Shown in pieces: positions 8,250 through 17,853 of a stretch of 64,000 bases of DNA. The stretch's first letter is position 1. Each line of letters opens with the position of its first letter. The translations under genes and the position numbers were made by a program. The notes beneath the pieces were generated by a model that saw only the letters and a program-made list of their open reading frames with translations, ran no database searches and had not been told where the DNA came from. Source of the stretch: Cernens ardua. GTDB lineage: Bacteria > Pseudomonadota > Gammaproteobacteria > Pseudomonadales > Halomonadaceae. The DNA lies in the NCBI RefSeq assembly GCF_051251085.1, contig NZ_JBPCZH010000002.1:62001-126000 (forward strand), in the 5' to 3' direction.

Positions 8250-8813
8250 TTATTCTTTCCGCAATGGTTGCTGCTCTGAGTCCCCGGCCCGTAGGGTCGG
8301 AGTCAGCTCTTCAATAGGCGCATGGAGGACATGACGTGCGATTACCGGCCGTTGCGAAGGGCGCGGCGGCGGTGACGGTGCGGCACGGACCTCTGGAGGA
8401 GCCGGCGGTGGTGTAAACCGGCGCTCAGTGTGAACGGAAGGTTCTGTCGGCGTTTTTGGCGCTGACGATAGATCGACATCGGCAGTGGGGGACGCAGGTT
8501 GCTCTGCTGGATGCTGTAGACCGGTATCGACTTTTTTCAGGGAATCCCGGATGTCACGGTCCGACTGGTTGATTGACTGACGTAATCGTGACAGACCGAT
8601 ATCCAGCTTGCTCTGGGTATCCTTGAGTTCTTTCCGTAGTTCTTCAGCCTCAAATTGCGCTGTGACTTCGTTCTGGAGATCCGTCATTGTCCGACGGATT
8701 TTGCCGATCCACATGCCTGCGGTTCGTGCCGCACCGGGCAGTTTGTCTGGCCCAAGGACCAACAGCGCAATGGCACCAATGACCAGCAGTTCACCAAAAC
8801 TGAAATTGAACAT
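8250..8813 (-). CDS. tatB: Sec-independent translocase subunit TatB
   Basis: A 187-residue protein with the TatB layout: a short periplasmic N-terminus, one transmembrane helix (FGELLVIGAIALLVLGP, with the Glu at position 8 typical of TatB), a hinge at PDKLPGAAR, an amphipathic helix, and a coiled-coil-prone charged stretch (residues about 40-85). The C-terminal third is a low-complexity region rich in Pro, Ala and Ser (APSPPPRPS). TatB with TatC binds twin-arginine signal peptides. The long proline-rich tail is common in Pseudomonas-type TatB. It lies 78 bases downstream of tatA, in a gap filled by a 14-bp tandem repeat. Confidence 0.93.
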   Translation of the reverse strand: MFNFSFGELLVIGAIALLVLGPDKLPGAARTAGMWIGKIRRTMTDLQNEVTAQFEAEELRKELKDTQSKLDIGLSRLRQSINQSDRDIRDSLKKVDTGLQHPAEQPASPTADVDLSSAPKTPTEPSVHTERRFTPPPAPPEVRAAPSPPPRPSQRPVIARHVLHAPIEELTPTLRAGDSEQQPLRKE

Positions 8814-8821
8814 GATGTTTT

Positions 8822-8905
8822 ACTTCCATGCCATGACTTCTATGTTATAACTTCTATGTCATAACATTCTAATGTCATGACTTCGGGGCCATCACTTCTG
8901 AGTCG
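8822..8905. repeat. Degenerate 14-bp tandem array between tatB and tatA
   Basis: About six consecutive units: ACTTCCATGCCATG, ACTTCTATGTTATA, ACTTCTATGTCATA, a 16-base variant ACATTCTAATGTCATG, ACTTCGGGGCCATC, and the start of a sixth, ACTTCTGAGTCG. The array fills most of the gap between tatB and tatA and runs into the last codons and the stop of tatA (8892-8894). I know no role for it. Confidence 0.8.
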
Positions 8906-9122
8906 TTTCGTGCTCTTTTTCGTGAGCAGATTGTCCCTCGATGGGCGGATTCTGATGTTCGACGGATGATTTGTTTTCCGTTCCTTCGTCATTCACGGAC
9001 TTCTTGAAACTATTGACGGCACTACCGAGGTCTCCGCCCAGATTACGCAGTTTCTTGGTACCAAAGATCAAAATGATCACGCCCAAGACAATAAGAAGTT
9101 TCCAGATACTAAAACCTTCCAT
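8892..9122 (-). CDS. tatA: Sec-independent translocase subunit TatA
   Basis: A 76-residue pore-forming subunit of the Tat system. The N-terminal helix reads [18 protein letters not shown] (residues about 4-21), then the hinge and amphipathic helix [18 protein letters not shown] with the FG-TKKL motif diagnostic of TatA, then a short acidic/polar tail. It is the first of the tat genes and shares their direction with hisE and ubiB upstream. The last codons fall in a tandem repeat array that continues towards tatB, so the tail sequence may be fast evolving. Confidence 0.95.
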   Translation of the reverse strand: MEGFSIWKLLIVLGVIILIFGTKKLRNLGGDLGSAVNSFKKSVNDEGTENKSSVEHQNPPIEGQSAHEKEHETTQK

Positions 9123-9580
9123 GATGATTCTCCTGTATATCCGTGGAGTTGGCAGTGATAGGGTACCGATACTCCAGCGGCCAATCTCAAATAAAATGAT
9201 CTATCAAATAAGCGATATGCAATGCCATTCAGCGTTGGGCAACATGCGCTATTAGGGCCATGCCTTACCTGACAGGGCTATCCCTTGCCTGAACCCGACT
9301 GATCTGGCTTGTCAAAGTATTGAGCCTTTAATGAGTAGCCGTCCCAAATCAGTGTGACGAAAGAGCTATTCTTCACGTATTACATTCGATCCTGATGGGC
9401 ATTAAACGTTCCATCAGAGTGCAAATGTCTTTTTAAGACTATCATAATAAAACTCGAATGCGCTGGCGAGCAATCATTGAGCCCATGATACTACCAATCC
9501 CACCCTTGGCACAGTTAGGGGAGGGGTTGGGCCCACCTGAAATTACAACAACAGTTTCCCAAGAGAGGGTGCAGAAAAGC
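9123..9580. other. Long gap between hisE and tatA, no gene seen
   Basis: These 458 bases separate hisE from tatA on the minus strand, longer than expected for this conserved cluster. I see an imperfect 20-bp duplication (9254-9294: AGGGCCATGCCTTACCTGAC, then AGGGCTATCCCTTGCCTGAAC) and no reading frame with a recognisable protein. A tat promoter is likely here but I could not locate it. Confidence 0.5.
9254..9294. repeat. Imperfect 20-bp tandem duplication
   Basis: AGGGCCATGCCTTACCTGAC is followed directly by AGGGCTATCCCTTGCCTGAAC; most positions agree. It lies in the hisE-tatA gap. Confidence 0.6.
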
Positions 9581-9934
9581 TCAGGACTTGTGTGTGCGAG
9601 ATGCTTTCTCTTCAAGACCTGATTGGGAAAAACGGCGTTCGAGCTCTTTCAGAATGTCCTCATGGCTAATATTCAGGTGTGACAAAGCCACCAGCATGTG
9701 AAACCAGACATCTGCGCCTTCCTTGACGAGATCCAGCCTTGTAGAGGCCGAGCCAGCGTTTTCACCTTGCTGAAACTCTTTGGCTGCGAGCAAAAACTCG
9801 GTGGATTCTTCACCCACTTTTTCCAGAATCTTGTTAAGACCTTTATGGTGCAGGCTCGCTACATAGGATTCGGATGGATCTTTTTGGCGACGATCCTCAA
9901 GTGTTTGGGCGAGTTGTTCAAGTGTATCGTTCAT
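9581..9934 (-). CDS. hisE: Phosphoribosyl-ATP pyrophosphatase
   Basis: A 117-residue all-alpha MazG-like pyrophosphohydrolase that converts phosphoribosyl-ATP to phosphoribosyl-AMP in histidine biosynthesis. Recognisable motifs are LEDRRQKDPSESYVASLH at the N-terminus, KVGEESTEFLLAAKE (metal-binding EExxE) and EGADVWFHMLVAL. The start at ATG 9934 matches known HisE proteins; an upstream in-frame start at 9964 would add ten unconserved residues. In the usual order ubiB-hisI-hisE-tatA the cyclohydrolase hisI precedes hisE. Here only 115 bases separate ubiB and hisE, and hisI is missing. Confidence 0.93.
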   Translation of the reverse strand: MNDTLEQLAQTLEDRRQKDPSESYVASLHHKGLNKILEKVGEESTEFLLAAKEFQQGENAGSASTRLDLVKEGADVWFHMLVALSHLNISHEDILKELERRFSQSGLEEKASRTHKS

Positions 9935-10049
9935 GATGCCATTCCAATTGATTGCGGTTCCCAAAGGCCTATGTGTCGGAAACGCTGTTAATGCCTGTTA
10001 AATGCGTTGTTTGCTGTTGCTTGCTAAAATTTCCATCTAAAAAGCGTCA

Positions 10050-11678
10050 TCAACGCCACAGAATCAACAGAATACCAATAACCCCGGCACTGACCAACGG
10101 CCACGGCTGGTGCATGACCCAATGCGAAAGCGGTTGCCAGAAAATGGCCAGTATCAGCAGCAAAACACCGATAGTCAGACGATGTGAAAAGCGGCGTGTG
10201 CGCTTCAGCCCTTTTTCAAAAGTGCGTAATGCTTCCGTGTTTTGTGACCGCTGACGTTCCTCACGTTCATAACGGCGCATGACCTGATGTGCCAACACGG
10301 GTAGCTCCGGCAGACTATAGGAAAGATCGGGCGCTTGACGTTTGAGGGAATCCCAGAAACCTTTGGGCCCCGCGCGCTCTTTCATCCACTTTTCAAGGAA
10401 GGGCTTGGCAGTGTGCCAAAGATCCAGGTCGGGATAGAGTGTTCGACCGAGCCCTTCGATATTCAGCAGCGTTTTTTGCAACAATACCAACTGTGGCTGG
10501 ACTTCCATATGAAAACGTTGTGCTGTCTGGAAAAGGCCTAACAGGGCCTGCCCGAAGGAGATATCCTTCAACGGTTTTTCCAACAGGGGTTCGCATACTG
10601 CACGGACTGCCGCCGCAAATTCATTGGCTCGTGTCCCTTCACCGACCCAGCCGGATTCGATATGAAGTACTGCAACTTCATAATAGTCCTGACGGAAGAA
10701 GGCGAGGATATTACGGGCGAGATAGTCCTGATCTTCGCGGGTCAGGCTGCCCACAATGCCACAGTCGATCGCGATATAACTGGGATTGCCCGGGTCTTCA
10801 ATCGAAACAAAGATATTCCCCGGATGCATGTCTGCGTGGAAAAAATTGTCTCGAAAAACCTGTGTGAAGAAAATTTCGACACCGCGTTCAGCCAGTGCTT
10901 TCAGATCTACACCCGCATCCCGCAGCAGATCGACTTCTGCCACAGGGATGCCGTAAATACGCTCTTGCACCATAACGCGGCGGCGCGTCATTGGCCAGTA
11001 GATAGCAGGTACATAGAGGGCATCGGAATTCTTGAAATTGCGTTTCAGCTGTGAAGTATTGGCCGCTTCCTTGGTGAGGTCGAGCTCGTCGAAGAGGGTG
11101 GACTGATAGTCGTCCACCACCTCTACCGGATGAAGGCGGCGCAGGTCGGGCACAATCATCAGCACTAGGGCGATGGTGTGCATCAAGGCCATGTCACTCC
11201 GCATGATCCGGTCGATATCGGGTCGGATGATTTTGACAACGACTTCCTGCCCATCATGCAGTGTCGCGGCATGAACCTGTGCGATCGAGGCGGAGGCCAT
11301 GGGGTGCGCCGAAAAATGGATGAAGAGATTGTCGACGGAGTCACCCAGTTCGGCTTCGACAATCCGGCGTGCCACTTCACCGGGAAACGGCGTGACCTGA
11401 TCCTGCAAGCGACGTAGTTCCAATGCGATATCAGACGGCAATAAATCACGTCGCGTCGATAGCATCTGCCCAAATTTGACGTAAATGGGCCCAAGCGTCT
11501 CCAGTGCCATGCGTAAACGGGCACCCCGCGGTGCTTCTCCCTTCGGGAAAATCCATATCGGGATCAGGCGAAAGGCAATACGTGCCAGCGGTGGCAAGCG
11601 ATCCATCGGTACCAGGCTATCAAGACGATAACGAGCGATCACCCACAGGATGCGAATAAGACGCCAGAACTTTAGCAA
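10050..11678 (-). CDS. ubiB: Ubiquinone biosynthesis ATPase/kinase-like protein UbiB
   Basis: A 542-residue protein of the ABC1/ADCK/UbiB atypical-kinase family, needed for ubiquinone biosynthesis. The family KxGQ motif is [16 protein letters not shown] (Lys68, Gln71), the A-rich loop is [12 protein letters not shown], the catalytic loop is [10 protein letters not shown], and the metal motif is AIDCGIVG, the DCG variant found also in E. coli UbiB. Two transmembrane helices at the C-terminus (about residues 498-541) anchor it to the inner membrane. It starts 7 bases inside the end of ubiJ, so it is coupled to it, in the order ubiE-ubiJ-ubiB. Confidence 0.95.
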   Translation of the reverse strand: MLKFWRLIRILWVIARYRLDSLVPMDRLPPLARIAFRLIPIWIFPKGEAPRGARLRMALETLGPIYVKFGQMLSTRRDLLPSDIALELRRLQDQVTPFPGEVARRIVEAELGDSVDNLFIHFSAHPMASASIAQVHAATLHDGQEVVVKIIRPDIDRIMRSDMALMHTIALVLMIVPDLRRLHPVEVVDDYQSTLFDELDLTKEAANTSQLKRNFKNSDALYVPAIYWPMTRRRVMVQERIYGIPVAEVDLLRDAGVDLKALAERGVEIFFTQVFRDNFFHADMHPGNIFVSIEDPGNPSYIAIDCGIVGSLTREDQDYLARNILAFFRQDYYEVAVLHIESGWVGEGTRANEFAAAVRAVCEPLLEKPLKDISFGQALLGLFQTAQRFHMEVQPQLVLLQKTLLNIEGLGRTLYPDLDLWHTAKPFLEKWMKERAGPKGFWDSLKRQAPDLSYSLPELPVLAHQVMRRYEREERQRSQNTEALRTFEKGLKRTRRFSHRLTIGVLLLILAIFWQPLSHWVMHQPWPLVSAGVIGILLILWR

Positions 11679-12418
11679 TCGTTGTCTCCCGTCTGGTGGT
11701 CACCTTCACTGGTAGACGTTGGGGAGTTGGCTGGCCCGGTAGAGGGAGATTCATTCCCGGCAGGCGCCTTGTTCTGGAGCGCTATCCCCAGCCTGGCACT
11801 GAGCTGCCGTTGAATCCGCTCAATGCGCGCTTCTGCGCGATCTGTGCTGATTTGCAGGCGGGTCAGCTCCTCACGTGCGAGTGCGAGTTGATCACGCCCT
11901 GCCAAAAAGCGGGCCTCTTCGAAGGCATACTCCTGCAAATCGGCTTTCAGTTGTTGCGTAGTACGGATACCGAAGGCATTGAAGCGCTTGATGCCATTAG
12001 CGAGCGTATGTGAAGGCGTGCTTCCGATATAGCGGGCCAGTGCCTCTTCCCAGTCTACATCAACATCCATTAGCAGGGTACGCAGCTGTTCCAGCAGGTG
12101 GATATCCCCACGTACTGCCAATCGACCATCAAACATCAGTTGTTCGGTCGAGCGACCCGCCGCCAGCTCACATAACGTATCGATGCCCAGCTCAACAATA
12201 GCATCTGCATCACTTTCAGCCGCATCGTGCAATTGGTGCAGGCTGATACCATCCTGTTGAATGGTAATCAGCGTTAGCAGATCAGGGTTTTCGAAACGCA
12301 GCAATAAACGTTTGTTGGCCATACGGGCCAGCCGTGAAGGGGCAGCGGGATCACGCGCAAGCAGACGATTAATGGTTGTTTCGATACCGGCAAGAAACAG
12401 AGAGGCAAACAGTTGCAT
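11672..12418 (-). CDS. ubiJ: Ubiquinone biosynthesis accessory factor UbiJ
   Basis: A 248-residue SCP2-domain protein that helps assemble the soluble ubiquinone-synthesis complex and binds quinone intermediates. The N-terminus [20 protein letters not shown] aligns with E. coli UbiJ (FKPLVTAGIESLLN), the SCP2-like core (residues about 30-130) contains [19 protein letters not shown], and the end is a coiled coil followed by a Gly/Ser/Thr-rich tail. I chose ATG 12418 by that alignment. An upstream TTG at 12469 overlaps the ubiE stop as TTGA and has GGAG 7 bases before it, so a 17-residue longer product is possible. It overlaps ubiB by 7 bases. Confidence 0.88.
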   Translation of the reverse strand: MQLFASLFLAGIETTINRLLARDPAAPSRLARMANKRLLLRFENPDLLTLITIQQDGISLHQLHDAAESDADAIVELGIDTLCELAAGRSTEQLMFDGRLAVRGDIHLLEQLRTLLMDVDVDWEEALARYIGSTPSHTLANGIKRFNAFGIRTTQQLKADLQEYAFEEARFLAGRDQLALAREELTRLQISTDRAEARIERIQRQLSARLGIALQNKAPAGNESPSTGPANSPTSTSEGDHQTGDNDC

Positions 12419-12465
12419 GGGCGACTCGGAAACCGATTCGGCCTGCCTTTCGTTACACTGTACCG

Positions 12466-13212
12466 TCAAAGCTTGACTCCACGATGAAGCGCAACGATAC
12501 CGCCAGTCATGTTTGTGTATTCCACTCGATCAAGCCCGGCTTCTTCCATCATTGCCTTCAGCGTTTCCTGATCCGGGTGCATACGGATGGATTCCGCCAG
12601 ATAACGGTAGGAATCGGCATCATTGGCTACCAGCTGCCCTACACGGGGAAGTACCTGGAAGGAGTACTGGTCATAGACTTTCTCCAGCACGCTATTGGTC
12701 GGTTTGGAAAACTCAAGTACCAGCAGACGTCCACCGGGCTTGAGTACACGCGTCATGGAGCGCAGTGCTTTGTCCTTGTCGGTGACATTACGTAGGCCGA
12801 AAGCGATGGTAATGCAGTCAAAGGTGTTGTCATCAAAGGGGAGTGCCTCGGCATTGGCCTGCACATATTCGACTTCATGACCAATACCGGCATCAATCAG
12901 CTTGTCACGACCGACATTCAGCATGGAGGCATTGATATCCGCCAATACCACTTTGCCGGAATCGCCCACGCGTTTGACGAACTGACGAGTGAGGTCACCC
13001 GTACCGCCCGCAATATCAAGTACTTTGTTGCCTTTACGCACGCCTGAACGTTCCAGGGTAATGCGTTTCCATAAACGATGGATGCCAAAGGACATCAGGT
13101 CATTCATGACGTCGTAGCGTTTCGCCACCGAATGAAAAACATCGGCAACCCGGCCCGCTTTCTCTTCGACGGGCACATCCTGAAAGCCGAAATGGGTAGT
13201 ACGCTTATCCAT
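12466..13212 (-). CDS. ubiE: Ubiquinone/menaquinone methyltransferase UbiE
   Basis: A 248-residue class I SAM-dependent C-methyltransferase of quinone biosynthesis. It has the UbiE signatures [20 protein letters not shown], the SAM motif [12 protein letters not shown] (residues 65-76), and the second family signature [17 protein letters not shown]. It ends in the usual [15 protein letters not shown] 13212 is preceded by AGAGGAAGG. An upstream in-frame start at 13305 would add 31 unconserved residues. It is the first gene of ubiE-ubiJ-ubiB. Confidence 0.97.
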   Translation of the reverse strand: MDKRTTHFGFQDVPVEEKAGRVADVFHSVAKRYDVMNDLMSFGIHRLWKRITLERSGVRKGNKVLDIAGGTGDLTRQFVKRVGDSGKVVLADINASMLNVGRDKLIDAGIGHEVEYVQANAEALPFDDNTFDCITIAFGLRNVTDKDKALRSMTRVLKPGGRLLVLEFSKPTNSVLEKVYDQYSFQVLPRVGQLVANDADSYRYLAESIRMHPDQETLKAMMEEAGLDRVEYTNMTGGIVALHRGVKL

Positions 13213-13421
13213 GTCCTTCCTCTTGTTCTGCTGAATATGGCCTGCTGCCGGACTTGCCGCGCAAAGCAACCCATCACAAATGTGGTGGTGTGCCGATTGT
13301 GGCACCTCATGTGGCAGAGTGTAGCGCTCTCGCGTCTGATTGTCTTTGTTCTCTATGCTTTTTTATCGGTGTTTTGCTCTATTGCTCAAGAAGCAAACAC
13401 ACATTGTTTACTTTTCAATCA

Positions 13422-13958
13422 TCATAACTGTTTGATGAGAATGCTGGCGCCTTCACGCGATGCACCGGCGTTTTCCAATTCCTTCAAATAATGTGTCCAC
13501 CAGACGGAACGGTGCCGAGCCAATTCATACAGATAGGCCCAACTGTATAATCCGCTATTGTGTCCATCATCAAAGACAAACTTGAGTGCGTAATTGCCGA
13601 CCGCCTGGATATCCAGTAATCCTACCTCTTTCTTACCGGTTTGAAGCACCGCCTGATCAGGACTATGACCACGTACTTCTGCCGAAGGGGAGAACACGCG
13701 CAGTAATTCGACGCTGACGCGGTAACCCACCTCATGATCATCGGAGGCCTCATGGACATGAGGCTGAGAGCGATCAGTCGTAGAAGTGGAATCGGCAGAC
13801 ACATCGTTGTTTGCTGGGCTATCTGATGCGGGGATGTCCGTTCGTGCATAAACCAGCTCGACCTCTTTCTTCTTCTGGTGATAATGCACATGTATGGGGA
13901 CGGGGGCGGGTGGCGTTGTCTGGGTATCAAAACGCTCTCTGGGATCATCTGTTTTCAT
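13422..13958 (-). CDS. DUF971 (GBBH-like N-terminal domain) protein
   Basis: A 178-residue protein. The C-terminal half holds a DUF971 domain with VGYRVSVELLRVFSPSAEV, VGNYALKFVFDDGHNSGLYSW and YLYEL. This fold also forms the N-terminal domain of gamma-butyrobetaine hydroxylase, and its function alone is unknown. The first half has an Asp/Ser/Thr-rich linker (about residues 45-75) between VHYHQKKKEVELVY and the domain, which looks like an insertion into the usual 125-residue protein. Its place between hslU and ubiE is conserved in Pseudomonas-type genomes. ATG 13958 with GGTGGAAG upstream is preferred over an in-frame start at 14027. Confidence 0.8.
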   Translation of the reverse strand: MKTDDPRERFDTQTTPPAPVPIHVHYHQKKKEVELVYARTDIPASDSPANNDVSADSTSTTDRSQPHVHEASDDHEVGYRVSVELLRVFSPSAEVRGHSPDQAVLQTGKKEVGLLDIQAVGNYALKFVFDDGHNSGLYSWAYLYELARHRSVWWTHYLKELENAGASREGASILIKQL

Positions 13959-14307
13959 GGCATCTTCCACCCATTGGAGAGGACATTGGAGGAGGGCAGC
14001 TGAATGTATGCGAGCACGCAGTGGCAAGCTGGCAATCAGTTAGGCACGCTTTCAGCTTTTAATTCATTCATATTATAAAAGAATAGCCCTCCCCGAAAAA
14101 GCCATGAAGGCGTATCAGGAAAGGCTAATTGATAATGAAGTATGCTCTCGCATACAGGATGTACAACTGTCTATTGATTCTCTTTCAACGCATCACTTCT
14201 GGCATATTTCATGAACCGCCGCCTTTGGCTAACCACATCTTTACTAAATATGGCGGCATAGGCGGCTGGCCATACCAGGCAACTGTCCAACAGACGTTGA
14301 TTAAACG
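13959..14307. other. Gap between hslU and the DUF971 gene
   Basis: About 350 bases with no convincing gene. Close to hslU a GC-rich inverted pair (GCCGCC near 14220 and GGCGGC near 14252) could form a hairpin in the hslU transcript, but it lacks a T run, so I do not call it a terminator. Confidence 0.4.
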
Positions 14308-15627
14308 TTACAGAATATAGCGAGACAAATCTTCGTCGCGTGCCAATTCTCCCAGTTTTTCATCGACATAGCGGGCATCGATGGTTTGGGTCTCCAGCGC
14401 ATCACCCTCGAAAAGAGCCTCTTCCAGCAATCTTTCCATCACGGTGTGCAAACGACGTGCCCCGATATTTTCGGTGCCTTCGTTGACCTGATAGGCAATT
14501 TCAGCAATACGCTTGATACCATCATCGGTAAAGTTGATATCAAGATGCTCGGTGCCCAGCAATGCCTTGTATTGACTGGTGAGAGACGCAGAGGGTTCGG
14601 TCAGGATACGCTCAAAGTCATGCGGCGTGAGAGCACTTAGTTCAACACGAATGGGCAAACGCCCTTGTAATTCAGGAATCAGGTCAGAGGGTTTTGCCAG
14701 ATGGAAAGCGCCGGAGGCAATGAACAGAATATGATCTGTCTTGACCATGCCATACTTGGTTGAAACGGTCGAGCCTTCAATCAATGGCAGGAGATCACGC
14801 TGAACCCCTTCACGGGAGACATCCGTGCTACTGCCTTCGCTACGTTTGGCGACCTTGTCGATCTCATCAATAAAGACGATACCGTTTTGCTCAACAGCTT
14901 CAATGGCACGTGCTTTCAGGTCATCTTCATTGACCAGTTTGGCCGCTTCATCATCTACCAGCTGACGGCGGGCATCCTTGACCGTCATCTTGCGCGTTTC
15001 GGTCTGCTGCTTGTTCATGTTGGCAAACATGTTCTGCAACTGACCCGCCATCTCTTCCATGCCCGGGGGTGTCATGATCTCCATGCTCTGGCCCTGCGCA
15101 GCGACGTCGATTTCTATTTCTTTATCATCGAGCTCGCCTTCACGCAGTTTCTTGCGGAATACCTGACGTGTGGCGTTATCGCTGCTGTGGCTCTCCTGTT
15201 CCTTGCCACGTGCGGGGCGTAAAAGGGCATCCAGAATGCGTTCTTCAGCCTGATCTTCGGCCTTGTCCTTCACCTCATCCTTGGCTTGTTCACGGACGAG
15301 TTTAAATGCCACTTCGATCAGATCACGGATGATAGAGTCTACATCGCGGCCGACATAGCCCACTTCGGTGAATTTGGTTGCTTCGATCTTGAGGAAAGGT
15401 GCACCTGCCAGTTTCGCCAGTCGGCGTGCAATTTCCGTTTTACCCACCCCGGTAGGGCCAATCATCAGGATGTTTTTCGGCGTGACTTCAGCGCGTAGCT
15501 CTTCATCGAGCTGCATGCGACGCCATCTGTTGCGCAATGCAATAGCCACGGCACGTTTGGCTTCGGCCTGGCCTATAATATGTTGATCAAGCGCATTGAC
15601 GATTTCGCGTGGTGTCATCTGTGCCAT
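14308..15627 (-). CDS. hslU: HslUV protease ATPase subunit HslU
   Basis: A 439-residue AAA+ unfoldase that feeds substrates to the HslV peptidase. Walker A is GPTGVGKTE (residues 57-65), the pore loop follows within GYVGRDVDS, and Walker B is IVFIDEIDK. The intermediate I-domain spans roughly residues 110-230 with an acidic and lysine-rich stretch. The C-terminal LSRYIL is the tail that docks into HslV. ATG 15627 lies 4 bases after the hslV stop, and the homolog start (MTPREIV) supports it over an ATG at 15690. It is cotranscribed with hslV. Confidence 0.97.
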   Translation of the reverse strand: MAQMTPREIVNALDQHIIGQAEAKRAVAIALRNRWRRMQLDEELRAEVTPKNILMIGPTGVGKTEIARRLAKLAGAPFLKIEATKFTEVGYVGRDVDSIIRDLIEVAFKLVREQAKDEVKDKAEDQAEERILDALLRPARGKEQESHSSDNATRQVFRKKLREGELDDKEIEIDVAAQGQSMEIMTPPGMEEMAGQLQNMFANMNKQQTETRKMTVKDARRQLVDDEAAKLVNEDDLKARAIEAVEQNGIVFIDEIDKVAKRSEGSSTDVSREGVQRDLLPLIEGSTVSTKYGMVKTDHILFIASGAFHLAKPSDLIPELQGRLPIRVELSALTPHDFERILTEPSASLTSQYKALLGTEHLDINFTDDGIKRIAEIAYQVNEGTENIGARRLHTVMERLLEEALFEGDALETQTIDARYVDEKLGELARDEDLSRYIL

Positions 15628-15631
15628 GGGA

Positions 15632-16153
15632 TTAGTCCAGTGTCTCAAGTACGATGTTATGGTTGGTGAATACACAGATATCCGCTGCAATATTCAGGCT
15701 TTTCTTAGTGATTTCCTCAGCAGAGAGCTCGGTATTTTCGAGTAGGGCCCGTGCTGCGGCATTAGCATAGTGTCCACCCGAACCGATCGTAATAATGCCA
15801 TGCTCCGGTTCAAGCACATCGCCAGTACCGGTAATGATCAATGATGCAGTGCGGTCTGCAACAGCAAGCATGGCTTCCAGTTTGCGCAAAGCTCTATCTG
15901 TACGCCACTCCTTGGCGAGTTCGACAGCGGCACGGGTGAGGTTGCCGGAGTTTTTCTCCAGTTGAGCCTCGAAGCGTTCAAATAGTGTGAAGGCATCCGC
16001 AGTACCGCCTGCAAACCCGGCCAATACCTGCCCTTTGTGGAAACGACGGATTTTGGTGGCATTGCCTTTCATGACAGTATTGCCGAGGGATACCTGCCCA
16101 TCACCAGCCAATGACACTTGGCCATTTCGACGCACGGATACAATTGTGGTCAT
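15632..16153 (-). CDS. hslV: HslUV protease peptidase subunit HslV
   Basis: A 173-residue proteasome-like threonine peptidase. After removal of the initiator Met, Thr2 of [11 protein letters not shown] is the catalytic nucleophile. The conserved [28 protein letters not shown] and [16 protein letters not shown] regions match the E. coli protein nearly throughout. It forms two stacked hexamers capped by HslU. Synthesis is normally heat-shock regulated. I did not find a clear sigma-32 promoter in the 395-base gap upstream. Confidence 0.97.
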   Translation of the reverse strand: MTTIVSVRRNGQVSLAGDGQVSLGNTVMKGNATKIRRFHKGQVLAGFAGGTADAFTLFERFEAQLEKNSGNLTRAAVELAKEWRTDRALRKLEAMLAVADRTASLIITGTGDVLEPEHGIITIGSGGHYANAAARALLENTELSAEEITKKSLNIAADICVFTNHNIVLETLD

Positions 16154-16548
16154 GTTGATCTCTCTTCAATTCGCTTACGTCCTGATCATGCTTTGAATAT
16201 CATCATTACCCTGGATTTTCCGGGATCGGTGAGTGTGTATTGCCGGAGGTCTTGATCTCGGCGATACACCTGCTTCCCAGTGGGCATCATGATGCATGGC
16301 ATGTCATCAGGGGTGAGTGTTTGATTAACGTTGGACCCCGTGTGCGGATGTACGGCACACAATGCAGAACGATCTGGTTGAGTCGCTTCCTGAACCACGA
16401 TATTCAGGAAACATGTGCTTCCACGGACTGCATGAATGAGTTACATCAGGCCCCATACCGCTACCGGCATGTGTCACAGTCACTACATGTGGGCAGTAAT
16501 GGGGCAAATCAAGGGGGAGATAGGTAGAGGAGAAGTGTAAATAGCGAA
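16154..16548. other. Gap upstream of hslV
   Basis: About 395 bases between the kinase-like gene and hslV on the minus strand. No gene is supported. It should contain the hslVU promoter, but I could not identify a convincing heat-shock or housekeeping promoter by eye. Confidence 0.4.
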
Positions 16549-17331
16549 TTAACCGGCAAATCGCTGAGCGACACGCACTGCTTGTTGTACGTAGGAGGCC
16601 CCGAAGAGGACTCCGTGAACGAGTAACGGGTAGATCTGGTGGAGAGGAAGTCGTTGCTGCCAATCTGCTTCCAACTGGGCGCTCTTCGCATAGTGGGAAA
16701 AGATGGTATCGATATAGGGTGCCGAAAAGAGCGCCAGCATAGCCAGATCATCAAGGGGATGACCACCGCAGGCGGCGGGGTCAATCAGGACTACATCGTT
16801 CTGGCTCCATAACAGGTTGCCGCTCCACAGGTCACCATGCAGGCGAGCAGGCCGATGTGTGTCATCAAAATCTCCGCTCTTCAGGCGAATGATCAGGCGC
16901 TCGAAAATATCGTGCTGTTGTGAAGTGAGTCCCTGGTGTTCCAGCATGTCTACATAAGGTGCTATACGGGCATCAGCGAAATATGTGCCCCATTGGTTCC
17001 ATTCTCCATAAGGCATTGGCAATGCATCTCCCGTAGGGCCAATGAAGCCGTTATCACCCGGTGCCTCGGGCGGTTTACTACCGAAATAATCTGCGCCGGC
17101 CTTGTGCGTACGATGGAGTGCTTCACCCAATGCACTGGCGTTGGCCAGAGTGGGGGAGACAGATGTAATTTTTTCAATCGAGAGATGGTCTTCCCCCACC
17201 TCCATCACCCTCGCAACCCGTGCACCCCTTGCTGCTTCAAGCCATTTCAGCCCCGCGGCTTCCGTTGGGAAGAAATGAGCAGACACCTGTGTGCTACGTT
17301 TTGTGAAAGGGGCGGTGTGTGAAGAAGGCAT
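16549..17331 (-). CDS. Fructosamine-kinase family protein, short N-terminus
   Basis: A 260-residue protein of the fructosamine kinase/YniA family (APH-like kinase fold). The catalytic loop is RLHGDLWSGNLLW (His165, Asp167) and the metal-binding motif is IDPAACGGHP (Asp184). The family phosphorylates ketosamines and so helps deglycate proteins, or phosphorylates free sugars. Compared with E. coli YniA it begins near the ATP-binding lysine (PFTKRS, Lys11) and lacks about 35-40 residues of the first strands and glycine-rich loop. Either that part is genuinely reduced in this lineage, or the true start lies upstream in another frame. GGAG just before ATG 17331 supports the start given. Confidence 0.8.
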   Translation of the reverse strand: MPSSHTAPFTKRSTQVSAHFFPTEAAGLKWLEAARGARVARVMEVGEDHLSIEKITSVSPTLANASALGEALHRTHKAGADYFGSKPPEAPGDNGFIGPTGDALPMPYGEWNQWGTYFADARIAPYVDMLEHQGLTSQQHDIFERLIIRLKSGDFDDTHRPARLHGDLWSGNLLWSQNDVVLIDPAACGGHPLDDLAMLALFSAPYIDTIFSHYAKSAQLEADWQQRLPLHQIYPLLVHGVLFGASYVQQAVRVAQRFAG

Positions 17332-17853
17332 ACTTTTACTCCTGCTGGAACCCTGCTGGCAACCATGTATGTTAAGTCATTAACCCTAGCAGAGTGTTCG
17401 CCACTCAGCGAATGTCGCTGAAAGGGATGGGGAAGAGCACCTGACTGCAGATGCATGTGAAGTGTCTGCGGACAGGCAAATATCAAGGGCACATCCGTAA
17501 AGGAAGCGTGCCTCCGATAGGCAGTCGTGAAAAACGTATTTGAAAAATACGGTCACATTGAGAAAGCACGCACGGAGAAGAATTTATAAACTCTGACACG
17601 CCCACGTGTTCAAGCCCGGAACGCAATACCTGCAAATCAATGAGAACCGTGAATGTTGGCGTAGCAATACGTCTGGAATGCGCTGGTATTTGACAACACC
17701 ATCAGATAGAACAAGGGAGGTTTTCGAGGGATAGGAACTGTTTTAAAAGCAGGCACTGTTTTAAAAATAGAAAGGCTAAAAGAACAAGCACATGGCTTGA
17801 TGAGACGAGCAACATTTGCCCACTCTCCAGCCATGTACCTGATCGTTACCATA
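17332..17853. other. Gap between the SPOR gene and the kinase-like gene
   Basis: About 520 bases with no supported gene. An 18-bp-period direct repeat lies at 17737-17772 (ACTGTTTTAAAA twice, separated by GCAGGC). No terminator was seen after the SPOR gene. Confidence 0.45.
17737..17772. repeat. 18-bp-period direct repeat
   Basis: ACTGTTTTAAAAGCAGGC is followed by ACTGTTTTAAAAATAGAA; the first 12 bases are identical. Confidence 0.65.

Noticed and set aside
14128..14320. 63-codon open frame before hslU
   Set aside because: There is no ribosome-binding site, the composition is odd, and it overlaps hslU; nothing supports a gene.
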